From Paralithodes platypus (lineage: Eukaryota > Arthropoda > Malacostraca > Decapoda > Lithodidae): DNA of 64,000 bases. Positions 1 through 9,564 of this stretch are shown piece by piece. The position numbers and the translations under genes are program-made. A model generated the notes under the pieces. It was not told the DNA's origin and made no database searches. It was given only the letters and a program-made list of their open reading frames with translations. Each line of letters begins with the position of its first letter. Position 1 is the stretch's first letter. The stretch is from NCBI GenBank assembly GCA_032716605.1, contig CM064502.1, positions 41,390,507 through 41,454,506 on the forward strand. Reading direction: 5' to 3'.

Positions 1-340
1 GTGACTTGAAGCCGCGGCGGATTGTCAAATTCATTCAATTGGTTGGGTTGGCTTGGATGGGGTTGGGTGGGGTTGTTTAGTTGTGGGCCATTGGGGTTGA
101 CGATTTCGTGTAAATGGTTGTGATGGACTTGGAAGGGTTAGGCGGGGTTATTTATTTCTCTTAACTGTGCGGGTGGGTTAGGATGCGTGAGTTTTAAACC
201 AAAGGGGGTATTTATTTCATTAGTTTGATTGGGTGGGGTTGTGGGATGGCTTTTCCGGGGGTAGCGATGTCAATACTCAGAGGAGTCTATTAGCATAGTT
301 ATCTCTCGGTCCTGACTGGCGTTGTTTTCAAGGGCAATGG
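1..340. other. G/T-rich unassigned DNA
   Basis: No coding signal is seen. The first ~250 bases are rich in GGTTG/GGGTTA-like words on the plus strand, a degenerate simple-sequence character. It is not a regular array, so it is not called telomeric. Confidence 0.4.
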
Positions 341-341
341 G

Positions 342-342
<1 letters not shown>

Positions 343-382
<40 letters not shown>

Positions 383-396
383 AAGAGAGAGAGAGA
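343..396. repeat. (GA)n microsatellite
   Basis: A near-pure GA dinucleotide run with a short interruption, followed by a short (TA)n. (GA)n tracts recur in the window (about 3955, 24786, 30771, 46072). Confidence 0.95.
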
Positions 397-540
397 TGAT
401 ATATATATCACCGAATATAACATTAATCTAGTGTACAGTACAATTTAGTAAAATTAGGCACATAATGCCAGGTGTTTGCTTGGTCATAGTACGTTATTGT
501 CATTGTAAAACCAGTATATAATATATTCTATTTTTTATTA

Positions 541-780
541 ATTTCACCACACCACCAAACACCTCCAATGAAATTAATGAAAGCATATATGTGATTCACC
601 GGGATTCGAACCTGGGTTATCACACACAGATTTTTAGACACCTTAACCATTACACCACCAAGACGGTTAAAGGTTTATGCACATGCCTACGACTTATTAT
701 CCATTCTCGAATACTGGATATTAATCTAATCATGTTCATATACCCACTGCACTATGGTAGTCTAATGTTTAAGTGAGAGG
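541..780 (-). repeat. tRNA-derived SINE-like repeat, copy 1
   Basis: Read on the minus strand, about 667-592 resembles a tRNA: an A-box-like GGTGTAATGGTTAAGG, then a B box GGTTCGAATCC. The flank toward 541 contains a short segment repeated before the next copy (about 840-900). The flank toward 780 carries a body shared with copies near 26130-26230 and 40490-40590. The acceptor arms do not pair well, so this is a SINE or tRNA pseudogene, not a functional tRNA gene. Confidence 0.7.
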
Positions 781-861
781 AAAGAATATTCATGGGGCAC
801 AGATCATATAGACCGGTCTCGCTACGAAATATCCCTGAACCTACTGACAATCTATTTCTTT

Positions 862-985
862 ATTAATTTCACCACACCACCAAACACCTTCAATGAAATT
901 AATGAAACCATATATGTGATCCACCGGGATTCGAACCCGGGTTATCACACACAGATTTTTAGACACCTTAACCATTACACCACTT
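862..985 (-). repeat. tRNA-derived SINE-like repeat, copy 2
   Basis: Almost the same tRNA-like head as at 592-667, with a B-box GGTTCGAATCC on the minus strand near 925-935. The unit stops just after the head at about 985, where the homology with copy 1 ends. It lies about 320 bp from copy 1, suggesting a local duplication of the head and tail. Confidence 0.65.
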
Positions 986-3440
986 TTGAAATAAGGTTAA
1001 AAATTACCGTCGTATGATTGACAGTATTTAACCCATAAATGGCGACCGTCCTCAATAGAGGTATTTCTGGTGCGCTGCGATCGGCCTCAATAGATATAGA
1101 GCATAAACAAACCTTAGAAAACACCTCAGTGCACTCAAAACAGAGACATTTGTGATTAGGTGAGATCATTCCCCTCCATTACTTTCTACCATTCCTACAC
1201 ATGTGTCCCAACCCCCTCCTTCCCCCCCTCCTCAATTATCCTATATTTTCCTTATTGTTCCCAATATGTATCGAGTATTTTTGTGCGAGGCAGCTGGGAG
1301 AGAGGGGAGGAGGGTGGAGGAGTGTATCTCCGACCCTCTAAGCCAGTCTGAGAGCTCCCCTTTAGTCTCAGTACCATGCTAGACACAAGCGAGGGAGGGT
1401 GTCTTACTCTCGCTGGTCAAGGTCAGATTACGACCGTGGGGTTAAAATATACTATTTTCACCAGCCAATTGCTGTTACCACTTGTTTTATTGCTTTCTAA
1501 TGTTCATATGTTCATATTAAAAGCAAAATGGGCGCATCTGGATAAGCAATAATTATATATATGTTACATACGACGATTTTCGTCAGAATAGAATCAAATA
1601 GCTTCGCTTAGCGGGAGGGTATGAAATACCATGGCTGCGCAGTTTAAAGGTTAACAATTAATTATACATTTTGCTTTATAAGTTGACATACTTTGATCAT
1701 TATGCATTAATTAGGAAACAAACATACAATAACAATATTTTGAAGTTATCCATATCAAGTAAATTATTACACAATAATGAAGACAAATTGTATGCTCCTG
1801 GCAGAAAATAGGATATCTATTATATACTGTAGTACATGTTTGTAGGCTTCCTTACATTCTCAACAAGTAGCAGTCACAAAGAAAGGATTATAATATTATT
1901 AACCTTTCAAGTAAATTAGAAAAACATTTTTACGACACCACCATACACTATTTGAAGTATATGGGCAATATAGATAATTGAAAATACTGTATACAGTATG
2001 TTGTGCCTCCATTATTAAGGCAGTTATACAAAGGAGTACTCGGCTGGGGGATGGATACAAGTGAATGCACTTGTTCAATTCTATTTATACACACAATGGG
2101 CAAATCAAAAGGTTACTTGGAACCAAATGATCAATAAAGCAATACAATAAAAACGTAAAAATAACAATGGTGAATGACAGACATAATTTTGCAATCAGTA
2201 ACAGTACTGCTAGTGTAAACCTACTAAGGAAGGAAGGTAATGAAATCCTGTTATCAGAAGCCGCGGTGATTAGAAAGATCATTAACCTCTGGCCTGGTCA
2301 ATAGCTCAAAGGTAAACTGGTTAGTTGTTTTGTGATGGAAGCCACGGAGGGGGGGGGGGGGGAAAGGAGAGATGGGGGGTAGCATCATAGGGAAAGAGGT
2401 GGGTGAGACGCCTGTATACGACAAGACAGGTGGCGATATTTCCAAACAGAAACCAAGAAGGGAGGGGAAAACGGAGAGAAGACAGGGGGGGGGGGATTAA
2501 CTGAGGAGGTGACGGAGTGAAGGCGTATAAGAGGAACAGTGAGGTAGAGGGGGACAAAGGGGGTAGCGTGGGAAGTGGGCCTCGTCACGGTTTCAGATGA
2601 ATACAATATGTGTGAAATATATTGTTTAGCAAGTTGAGGAACACTTTCGGTGTTGCAATAAGCTTCTTTGCAACTAATGACTTAAAGAGAATACACTTAC
2701 TATTATTAAGCTATAAGAATGGATGCCCATGGGATGCCGTTACCACTATACGGATTGTACTTTTTGAATTAAGAACACTTGGATCTACGACAACATACCT
2801 ATGAATTATAGTGTACTCCCAGGGTTCTTCCTTGCTTCAGGCAAACTTCAGGATATCTGGGACAGTCAACAAGGTTGGTCTATCCTTCAGGGAAACTTAG
2901 ACAGCACAGGCGTTGTCTAACCTCACTTCAGGTGGACTTCAGCAACACATGCATTGGCCCACCATACTTCAAGTAGGCTTCAGCAACACATGAATTGGCC
3001 TACCTTACCAACCCTACCTACATCTGGATAGCTCAGGTAGCACAGAGGTTGGCCTGTCACACTACAAGTAGATTTTAAGATGCTTCAAACTCTATGGGTC
3101 AGGATCGGATACAGGGGAGTCTGCCTTCTACTCTCTCAGCGTACCCAGCAATTCAGCCTTCCATTGTTCAATTAACCATGTGAAGTAATCATCGAAACTG
3201 TTGATCAATGCCTTCAACTCCTACAATTCTCCACACTCTAGGGGGATATCTGTTTCTTAATGTTTGCGCTGGCAGTGACGATAGTCTAAATCTCTTTCTC
3301 AGAAAGTGTCCGCAGTATCAGGCTCAAAGTTGGAAAAGGGGGATGGCTGTGGTGTTAGTAAGTGAGTGGGAGTGGGATTAGGGAGGCTTGTAGAGAACAT
3401 ATAATTTTCTGTCTCTTGAGAGGGGTCTTCGGGCTTTATA
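986..3440. other. Unassigned non-coding DNA
   Basis: No convincing gene. Pyrimidine-rich DNA at 1168-1290 resembles a segment inside the LINE copy at about 33880-34000, so it is probably part of another dispersed repeat. Poly-G runs occur at about 2349-2362 and 2486-2496; these account for the proline-rich open frames on the minus strand, which I treat as spurious. Confidence 0.4.
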
Positions 3441-3952
3441 TATATATCCAGGATCGCATCATGTTGGGGATGTTCTAGGTTGACTACTCAGGTTGTGTGG
3501 CAGTTGTCGTTGTTCGTCCTTTGATCGTGGATCCGGGTTTTCCCCAGACAGGTAATGAGGAAGGCCATGCAATTTGGCCTGACCAATCACCAGCCTCGGT
3601 TTCCTCCTCTTTCCGTTTTGTCCCTTGGTTTGGTTTGGGCGATGTGGATGTGCGTTTGTCTGGTTGAGGGCTGTGGCTTCTAGTTGTAAGGACATGAGTG
3701 GGACAGGCTCCAGGGCAATGGGGGCTTCGGCTTGGTAGAAGGAAAACCAGGCTCAAGCATAGTTTGTTGGGATTTCTACTGGTGACACGGGGGATGAAAT
3801 CAACGGAGTTTACATCCAGAAAACCTGGACAGACATGGACGTGAAGAGGGAATCATTGGAGGGTCGTGCCGATGGTTCATGCCTATTTCTTATCAACAGA
3901 ATGTTTGGAAGTGTCATTGAACTTCTGGGTTTTTCCCAACAATATGCATGAA

Positions 3953-3984
<32 letters not shown>

Positions 3985-4330
3985 CGAGAGATATATAGAA
4001 AGAGAGAGAGCCCGATAGCATAATCCAGTGGCCATAAACTGGTAGGAACCGGTTACTGGCGCCAGTCTCACATCTTAGGTTTTTTTGTTTGCTAGTTCTA
4101 TCACCATCTAAACAGGACCCCTTTATAAGAATGTATTTCTTTTTGCTGATGGCTAACCTTGTTTATGACACATCCATTTTAGTAATATGTAAATTTGTTT
4201 CTCAGTATGCTATTATATAATAAAACAATCAACGCCTTGGATGTCAGCCAATATGATATACATTATATAATTATAATAAATGTATATACAAACTTGTCAT
4301 CTGATTGCTTATGAACCTCACTCTTTCTTT
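3441..4330. other. Unassigned DNA with a (GA)n tract
   Basis: Low coding potential. A (GA)n tract lies at about 3954-4010 and is the source of a Ser/Leu repeat open frame on the minus strand. Nothing else is recognisable. Confidence 0.4.
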
Positions 4331-4334
4331 AACA

Positions 4335-4362
4335 CACACACACACACTCTCCCTCTCTCTCT

Positions 4363-4414
<52 letters not shown>
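4335..4414. repeat. Compound (CA)n-(CT)n-(TA)n microsatellite
   Basis: Three adjacent dinucleotide tracts: CA at about 4333-4347, CT to about 4364, then TA to 4414. Confidence 0.9.
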
Positions 4415-4416
<2 letters not shown>

Positions 4417-4517
4417 TTTGCACTTCTAGAATACCCCTCCACCAATAGCAGACTTTTGCCCCCTGATTCTCGCCTCCTCTGATCCTCCACCCTCTATATT
4501 ATACCCTTCCTGTTTAC

Positions 4518-4656
<139 letters not shown>

Positions 4657-5686
4657 ATAAGTGTACAGTATGTGTAAGTGTTTGCAAATGTTAAATTTAA
4701 GATAATAATTGTAATATTATATAATAATGTAATAGTATTATATTTCATATGTTGGCAGAATAAGTTCTTAGAATCCTATTTATTACTGGGGTGATTTTAG
4801 AAAATACTCTATAGACAAAGTGTGATTGCCAAGAATTAACAATACGCAGACTTGAATAATAGTAAGGACACAGCATAGATCCTATTAAATAAATATTATG
4901 CTGAGACAGGGACGAAAGTATACGATACTGAGTAATAGATGCAACCCTGACTTGGTTTCTCAGCTTAAGCAATGTAACTCAATAAACCATATACCTTGTG
5001 TTGATCCCTTAGCTACACACCTATCATGATCGTCACGTCAGCTATGCCATGATATTTATAACCAAACACTCCCACAAACACGCAAGTATACCATTGAACC
5101 TCCTACTCCTATGTATAAATGTACTTTATTATTAGTTGGAAAGAACATAAAAGCATCCAAGCACAGATTTTAGAAGCAAATTGTCTTCTGGAATACATAT
5201 ATTTAAACAACTGGGGAGAACAAATCAAAGCTATAGATGTGTTTACTAATAAGGTTTTACTAGGATTTTTGTACATGGGAAACTAGTACTGGGGAGCAGA
5301 CTGATATGGATGAGCTATTTACAAGAGTGAGGAGCGGGAAATCTCTACTTTGGGCTTACACTAATCTACCCCACACCACCTAATTTCACGGATTAACTGA
5401 AATGATAAGTTGGTGTTACCTGGCCTAATGGAAGAAGCTGAGGCAGGAGGAGGGAGACAGGTTAAGACAAAGTATAATGGGCCCAGGTGTTAGTTTATAA
5501 TGCATAAGAAACTATTACTGCTTCCTAGAAGCAAAGGGCCTGATAGGATTTTAGTAAAGGCAGCAGTTAGTAACATAATGCCTAAGAAATAACAATTCTG
5601 GTCAAACTTGTTATATGAAGATCATTTTAACAATAGCATTAGTAATATTGTGGAGTACGCTTTCAATTGTTAGGTATGTATGTAGC

Positions 5687-5690
<4 letters not shown>
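4657..5690. other. Unassigned flank of transposon copy A
   Basis: About 1 kb with no ORF or repeat I recognise. It is the left host flank of the circularly permuted transposon and ends in the (TA)n tract at 5692. Confidence 0.4.

Positions 5691-5691
<1 letters not shown>

Positions 5692-5779
<88 letters not shown>
5692..5779. repeat. (TA)n microsatellite at left edge of transposon copy A
   Basis: A pure TA run of nearly 90 bp. It coincides with the point in the transposon's 5' region where copy A is opened. The matching site in copy B (about 52197) has only a few A/T bases and no long array. Confidence 0.95.
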
Positions 5780-5917
5780 TGTATAAGTGTATATACATAT
5801 ACTGTATAATTATAACATACTGTGTTATATCATACTGTGATTATCTGTTATATACTGTGATTATCTGTTATCTATTATATCTGTGTTACAGATAATTATC
5901 ATACTGTATTCACCAAG

Positions 5918-7938
5918 ATGGCAAATACAGATCCAGGACCGTCTAAATTCCGGACTGACTGGAGCAAGTGTTGTCTTTGCCAGAAGAAGAAGAGTGAAGA
6001 GCTCAAGTCACCACGTGCACAACAACCACAAGAACATGATGGCTACACTATGATTGCCACTACTATTCCCCTCTTTCACGCAATTAATGAGATGCCTATT
6101 GTTCTGGATCCAGCCAGACTTGATGATGGTGGTGGCATTGAAGAAACTCTGAGGAGGAACAAGGCGCAGTATCACCAAAGTTGTCGCCTTATGTTCAACA
6201 ACACAAAACTGGAGAGAGCCAGAAAAAGAAGAGCAGAGAGTGCTCAGCCAATAGAATGCCAGACCAAGCTGCGTAGAACCAGCCTTGAAGGCCAAACGTG
6301 TTTCATATGTGACAAAGAAGCCCCATCCTCTGAACTCAGAGAAGTTATGACGATGAACCTCAATACCAGACTAAATGAATGTGCCCAAACTTTAAATGAC
6401 GGAAAACTTCTTGCAAGACTCAGCGGTGGATATGCTATTGCACAGGAGCTCAAATACCATTTTGCATGCTTGACAGACCTGTACAATAGAGAGAGGACGT
6501 ACCTCAGAGCCACCAAGAGACTGGAACAGGAATGTGTACCCGAAGAGGATGCCCACCCACAGGCATTCTCAGAGCTAGTCACATATCTAGTGGAGACCAC
6601 CAGATCTGGCGAGGGTCCTGCAGTCTTCCGACTTGCAGACATAGTTCACCTGTATGCTCAGCGCCTGGAACAGCTGGGTGTTGATGCACCTGCTGTCAAC
6701 TCCACATAACTGAAGGAAAAACTGCTGTCAGAAATACCCGAGTTGGAAGTGCACAAGCAGGGAAGGGATGTTCTTCTGGCTTTCCAGAAAGATGTGGGCT
6801 TTGTCTTGTCAGAAGCCTCTGACTATTATAGTGAAGCTATTATCCTTGGCAAAGCAGCTAACATCTTGCGAAGACATATGCTGGACCACAAGTCCACATT
6901 TGATGGAACCTTCCATGAGGGGTGCATCGAGCAGGCCATTCCACTCACTCTTCTTCAGTTTGTGGCCATGCTTGAACACGGAGCGGACATCAAATCTCAA
7001 CTGAGGTTTGGCGCATCAAAGACAGATCTAGCAATTGCTCAGCTGCTTCAGTACAACTGCTACGCAAGGTACACAGAAGGAGCAGCAACTCACAGACACT
7101 CCAAAGAGAGAGAGACCCAATTCCCTGTTTACATGGGGATGTCCATCTACACAAAGACCAGAAAGAGAAAGTTGGTGGAAATGCTTAACGAGCATGGCAT
7201 CAGCATTTCATACGACAGGGTGCTACAGATATCTGCACAGCTGGGAGATGCAACAGTCAGCAAGTACGTGGTGGATGAGGTGGTCTGTCCACCAGTTCTG
7301 CGAAAAGGGCTGTTCATCACATAAGCCATGGACAACATAGACCACAATCCCACTGCAACGACAGCGACCACTTCTTTCCATGGAACCAGCGTCTCTGTTT
7401 TCCCGCACCCAACCAAAGAAGACGTGGAAAAGGGAAGAAGTCTGCTTGGCAAACCTGGGATGTTTGTGATGAGGCTTCCGGTGTCTTCAGCAAACTCAGC
7501 CAGTACCCACCGGTAGTTGATGATAAAGACCTGGAGACCTTGGAGAAGTTCGTGGTCATGATGTACGACAGATCCAGCACAGCTGAAGGTGTCGATGATG
7601 CGAGGTTGGACATGTTTGCTCGGAAGCAGAGGCTGTACGAAGCCATTCCTCCAACCCGAGCAGCACTGAAGCAGCATGTGAAGTGTGCTGCCTACCAGGC
7701 GGGCTGCATCTGGAGTCAGTCAACAGTACGTCAACCAGAAATGCAGACTCCTGCCAACTGGGGCTGGACCAAGAAAGGAGATCTGTGGCAGATCGTTTGG
7801 ACAGAGCTCCCACCCATTGCAGAGAGTTGCCAGCAGCTGACCAAGTGTGGATGCAAGTCGGAATGCTGCGGTCGATGCAATTGCTACTGCTTTGGTCTGA
7901 CCTGCACGGCACTGTGCAGCTGCAGATGCGAGGTTTAG
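5918..7938 (+). pseudogene. Cysteine-rich transposon protein, copy A, disrupted
   Basis: The single gene of the TA transposon. The start is the ATG at 5918, conserved in copy B at 52093. The first 263 codons hold two zinc-binding-like modules: C18-x2-C21 with H86-x2-C89, and C128-x2-C131 with H181-x2-C184. A basic patch lies near residues 97-106. The frame is broken by TAA at 6707-6709 and TAA at 7322-7324 but stays in the same phase to about 7425. It then shifts by one phase and continues to 7938. The last ~30 residues are a CXC-type cysteine cluster (CGCKSECCGRCNCYC...). Copy B retains a middle segment missing here around 7425-7465, and this copy retains one missing in B. I recognise the protein as a recurrent uncharacterised metazoan family but do not know its catalytic fold. 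No intron is apparent. Confidence 0.75.
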
Positions 7939-8066
7939 AAGCGTTGTAGTATACTCATCCAGGCAGCAAGATAATAAGTGACAAACAAGTATAGGCCTAC
8001 TGCCTACATGTACATCCAATAATATAATGGACTGATGGTGCCTATGATAAGGGCACTTTTTACCCT

Positions 8067-8380
8067 AATTATGATTCGGGGACTGATATTATGGTACAAG
8101 GAAGCTAGTGAGTAAGTCCATGGTTCCAAATTCGGATTCTACATAGTGAAAAATTTATGATTTGACACCAAGATCATTCAAATAGGACAAGTCTTTGCGA
8201 TTTTATTGCGAAATGCAATGTTTCTGTATATTCAATGGCGGCCATCTTGAAAAATGGCCGCCATCTTGAATTTTTAGATGGCTAACGGGTTTTATCAAAA
8301 GAGCAATCCCCAAGGAGTATGTGTGCCAATTTTGGTGCTTGTTTCCAGAAATGAACGATTATTCCAGTTATCTGCCCCAC
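8067..8380 (+). repeat. Right TIR of TA transposon, copy A
   Basis: Inverted match to 8383-8704. Its outer end, read inward, is GTGGGGCAGATAACTG. It contains two copies of the word CAAGATGGC(C/G)GCCAT in opposite orientations at about 8234-8275. The same TIR recurs at 43064-43376 in copy B. Confidence 0.9.
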
Positions 8381-8382
8381 TA
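8381..8382. other. TA dinucleotide at TIR-TIR junction
   Basis: A single TA separates ...CTGCCCCAC and GTGGAGCAG.... In copy B the outer ends of both TIRs are also bordered by TA (43062-43063 and 55656-55657), consistent with a 2-bp TA target duplication. Confidence 0.85.
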
Positions 8383-8704
8383 GTGGAGCAGATAACTGCA
8401 AATTTCAGGAGAAACGTTCATTTCCGGAAACAAGCACCAGATTTGGCACACATACTCCTTGGGGATTGCTCTTTTGATAAAACCCGTTAGCCACCTAAAA
8501 ATTCAAGATGGCGGCCATTTTTCAAGATGGCCGCCATTGAATATACAGAAATATTGCATTTCGCAATAAAATCGCAAAGACTTGTCCTATTTGAATGATC
8601 TTGGTGTCAAATCATACATTTTTCACTATGTAGAATCCGAATTTGGAACCATGGACTTACTCACTAGCTTCCTTGTACCATAATATCAGTCCCGGAATCC
8701 TAAT
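8383..8704 (-). repeat. Left TIR of TA transposon, copy A
   Basis: Begins GTGGAGCAGATAACTGC and is inverted relative to 8067-8380. Bases 5-30 differ most between the two TIRs, which lets left and right ends be told apart: this one has the AAATTTCAGGAG segment also found at the outer left end of copy B (about 55625-55640). Confidence 0.9.
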
Positions 8705-9396
8705 ATTCTGCTAAATTAGAGGTTCATGTTACGTCTGACTCGGCTAAAATGCATGGTAGTGTATATCGTAGTAGTGTTAGAGGTTTAGTATGTGTAGCAT
8801 CTTCCTGTACAAGGCTTCCAAACTGGACATGACACGATGCAGTGGGGGGGGGGGGAGCGGGGGGGGGACGATGAGAGACTTGCGGCGGAAGGTGTAGAGT
8901 AGTAGCTCAACAGAGCGGATGTCAACGCACAGCCAGGGCACACTGGTGGTACCGCTGCTGTGAAACTCAGCATGGGGTTCAGTATCAGCTGAATAATTAG
9001 TTTAGTGTAGCTAAATAATTAGTTTAGTGTCCCAAATGCTGTCTAATAAGCCCTGCATCAGTTAGCTACTGTAGATTACCTGTAGTTTAACATAGATGTT
9101 TAGTTAGCCTGAATTGACAGGGTGTGCCAGCGCGGGAGAGCCAAGCCAAGGGTAACGGGGTTTTACATTGCTTTGAATGTAGTTACCTGGATGGTGTACA
9201 GATCGCACGGGACTTAAATTATACTGGATGAACGATCTGGCTTTGTGTAGGTCATATATTTTTATTCCCGAACCTAGTCGTATCCCATACTTTATTGTGC
9301 ATGATTGTGATCAAGTAGTAAAAGGATAACCCCTCGGCCTTGATTCACTGAATACAGATAATTATCATACTGTGATTATCTGTTATATCTGTTATC

Positions 9397-9401
<5 letters not shown>
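8705..9401 (+). other. 5' non-coding region of TA transposon (displaced in copy A)
   Basis: Matches, in reverse complement, 52200-52900 of copy B, where it lies between the left TIR and the gene start. It has a poly-G tract (8847-8867; poly-C in copy B) and TAT/CTG-rich short repeats near 9360-9400 resembling those just upstream of the gene ATG at 5818-5912. A promoter is expected here but none is identified. Confidence 0.8.
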
Positions 9402-9454
<53 letters not shown>

Positions 9455-9512
9455 GTATATACACATATATATATATATATATACTGTATATATATATATA
9501 TATATATATCAG
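9402..9512. repeat. (TA)n microsatellite at right edge of transposon copy A
   Basis: TA repeats with ACAGGTATAT and ACTGTA interruptions. This marks the second edge of the circularly permuted transposon. Confidence 0.9.
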
Positions 9513-9564
9513 TTCTCTCTCTCTGTCTGTATATATACATATACAGTATATATATTTTTATTTT

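Larger units (their letters stand above)
5780..9401 (+). mobile_element. TA-target DNA transposon, copy A (circularly permuted)
   Basis: The order read here is: 5'-leader fragment, gene (5918-7938), right TIR (ending 8380), TA (8381-8382), left TIR (from 8383 to ~8704), the rest of the 5' region (8705-9401), then (TA)n. In copy B the same modules run left TIR, 5' region, gene, right TIR. Copy A is therefore one full unit opened in its 5' region at (TA)n, with its two ends joined across a single TA. Its length (~3.6 kb) equals copy B after subtracting B's three insertions. Alternatives are two tandem copies with complementary deletions, or an assembly artefact. Confidence 0.8.

Noticed and set aside
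1..250. Possible telomere-like (TTAGG-type) DNA
   Set aside because: Only scattered GGTTA/GGTTG words; no regular tandem array.
592..667. Functional tRNA gene
   Set aside because: A and B boxes are present but the acceptor arms do not pair and the head recurs as part of a longer repeat. Same reasoning for 22480, 36757, 42205, 44884 and 45764.
2321..2606. Proline-rich minus-strand frames
   Set aside because: Produced by poly-G and G-rich DNA; no start context or homologous copy.
6244..7912. Minus-strand frames over the transposon gene (132, 176, 109, 118 codons)
   Set aside because: Antisense shadows of the cysteine-rich gene; copy-to-copy conservation follows the plus-strand reading.
8067..8704. 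A stand-alone 640-bp fold-back element
   Set aside because: Copy B shows that the two arms are opposite ends of one transposon; here they are joined over a single TA.
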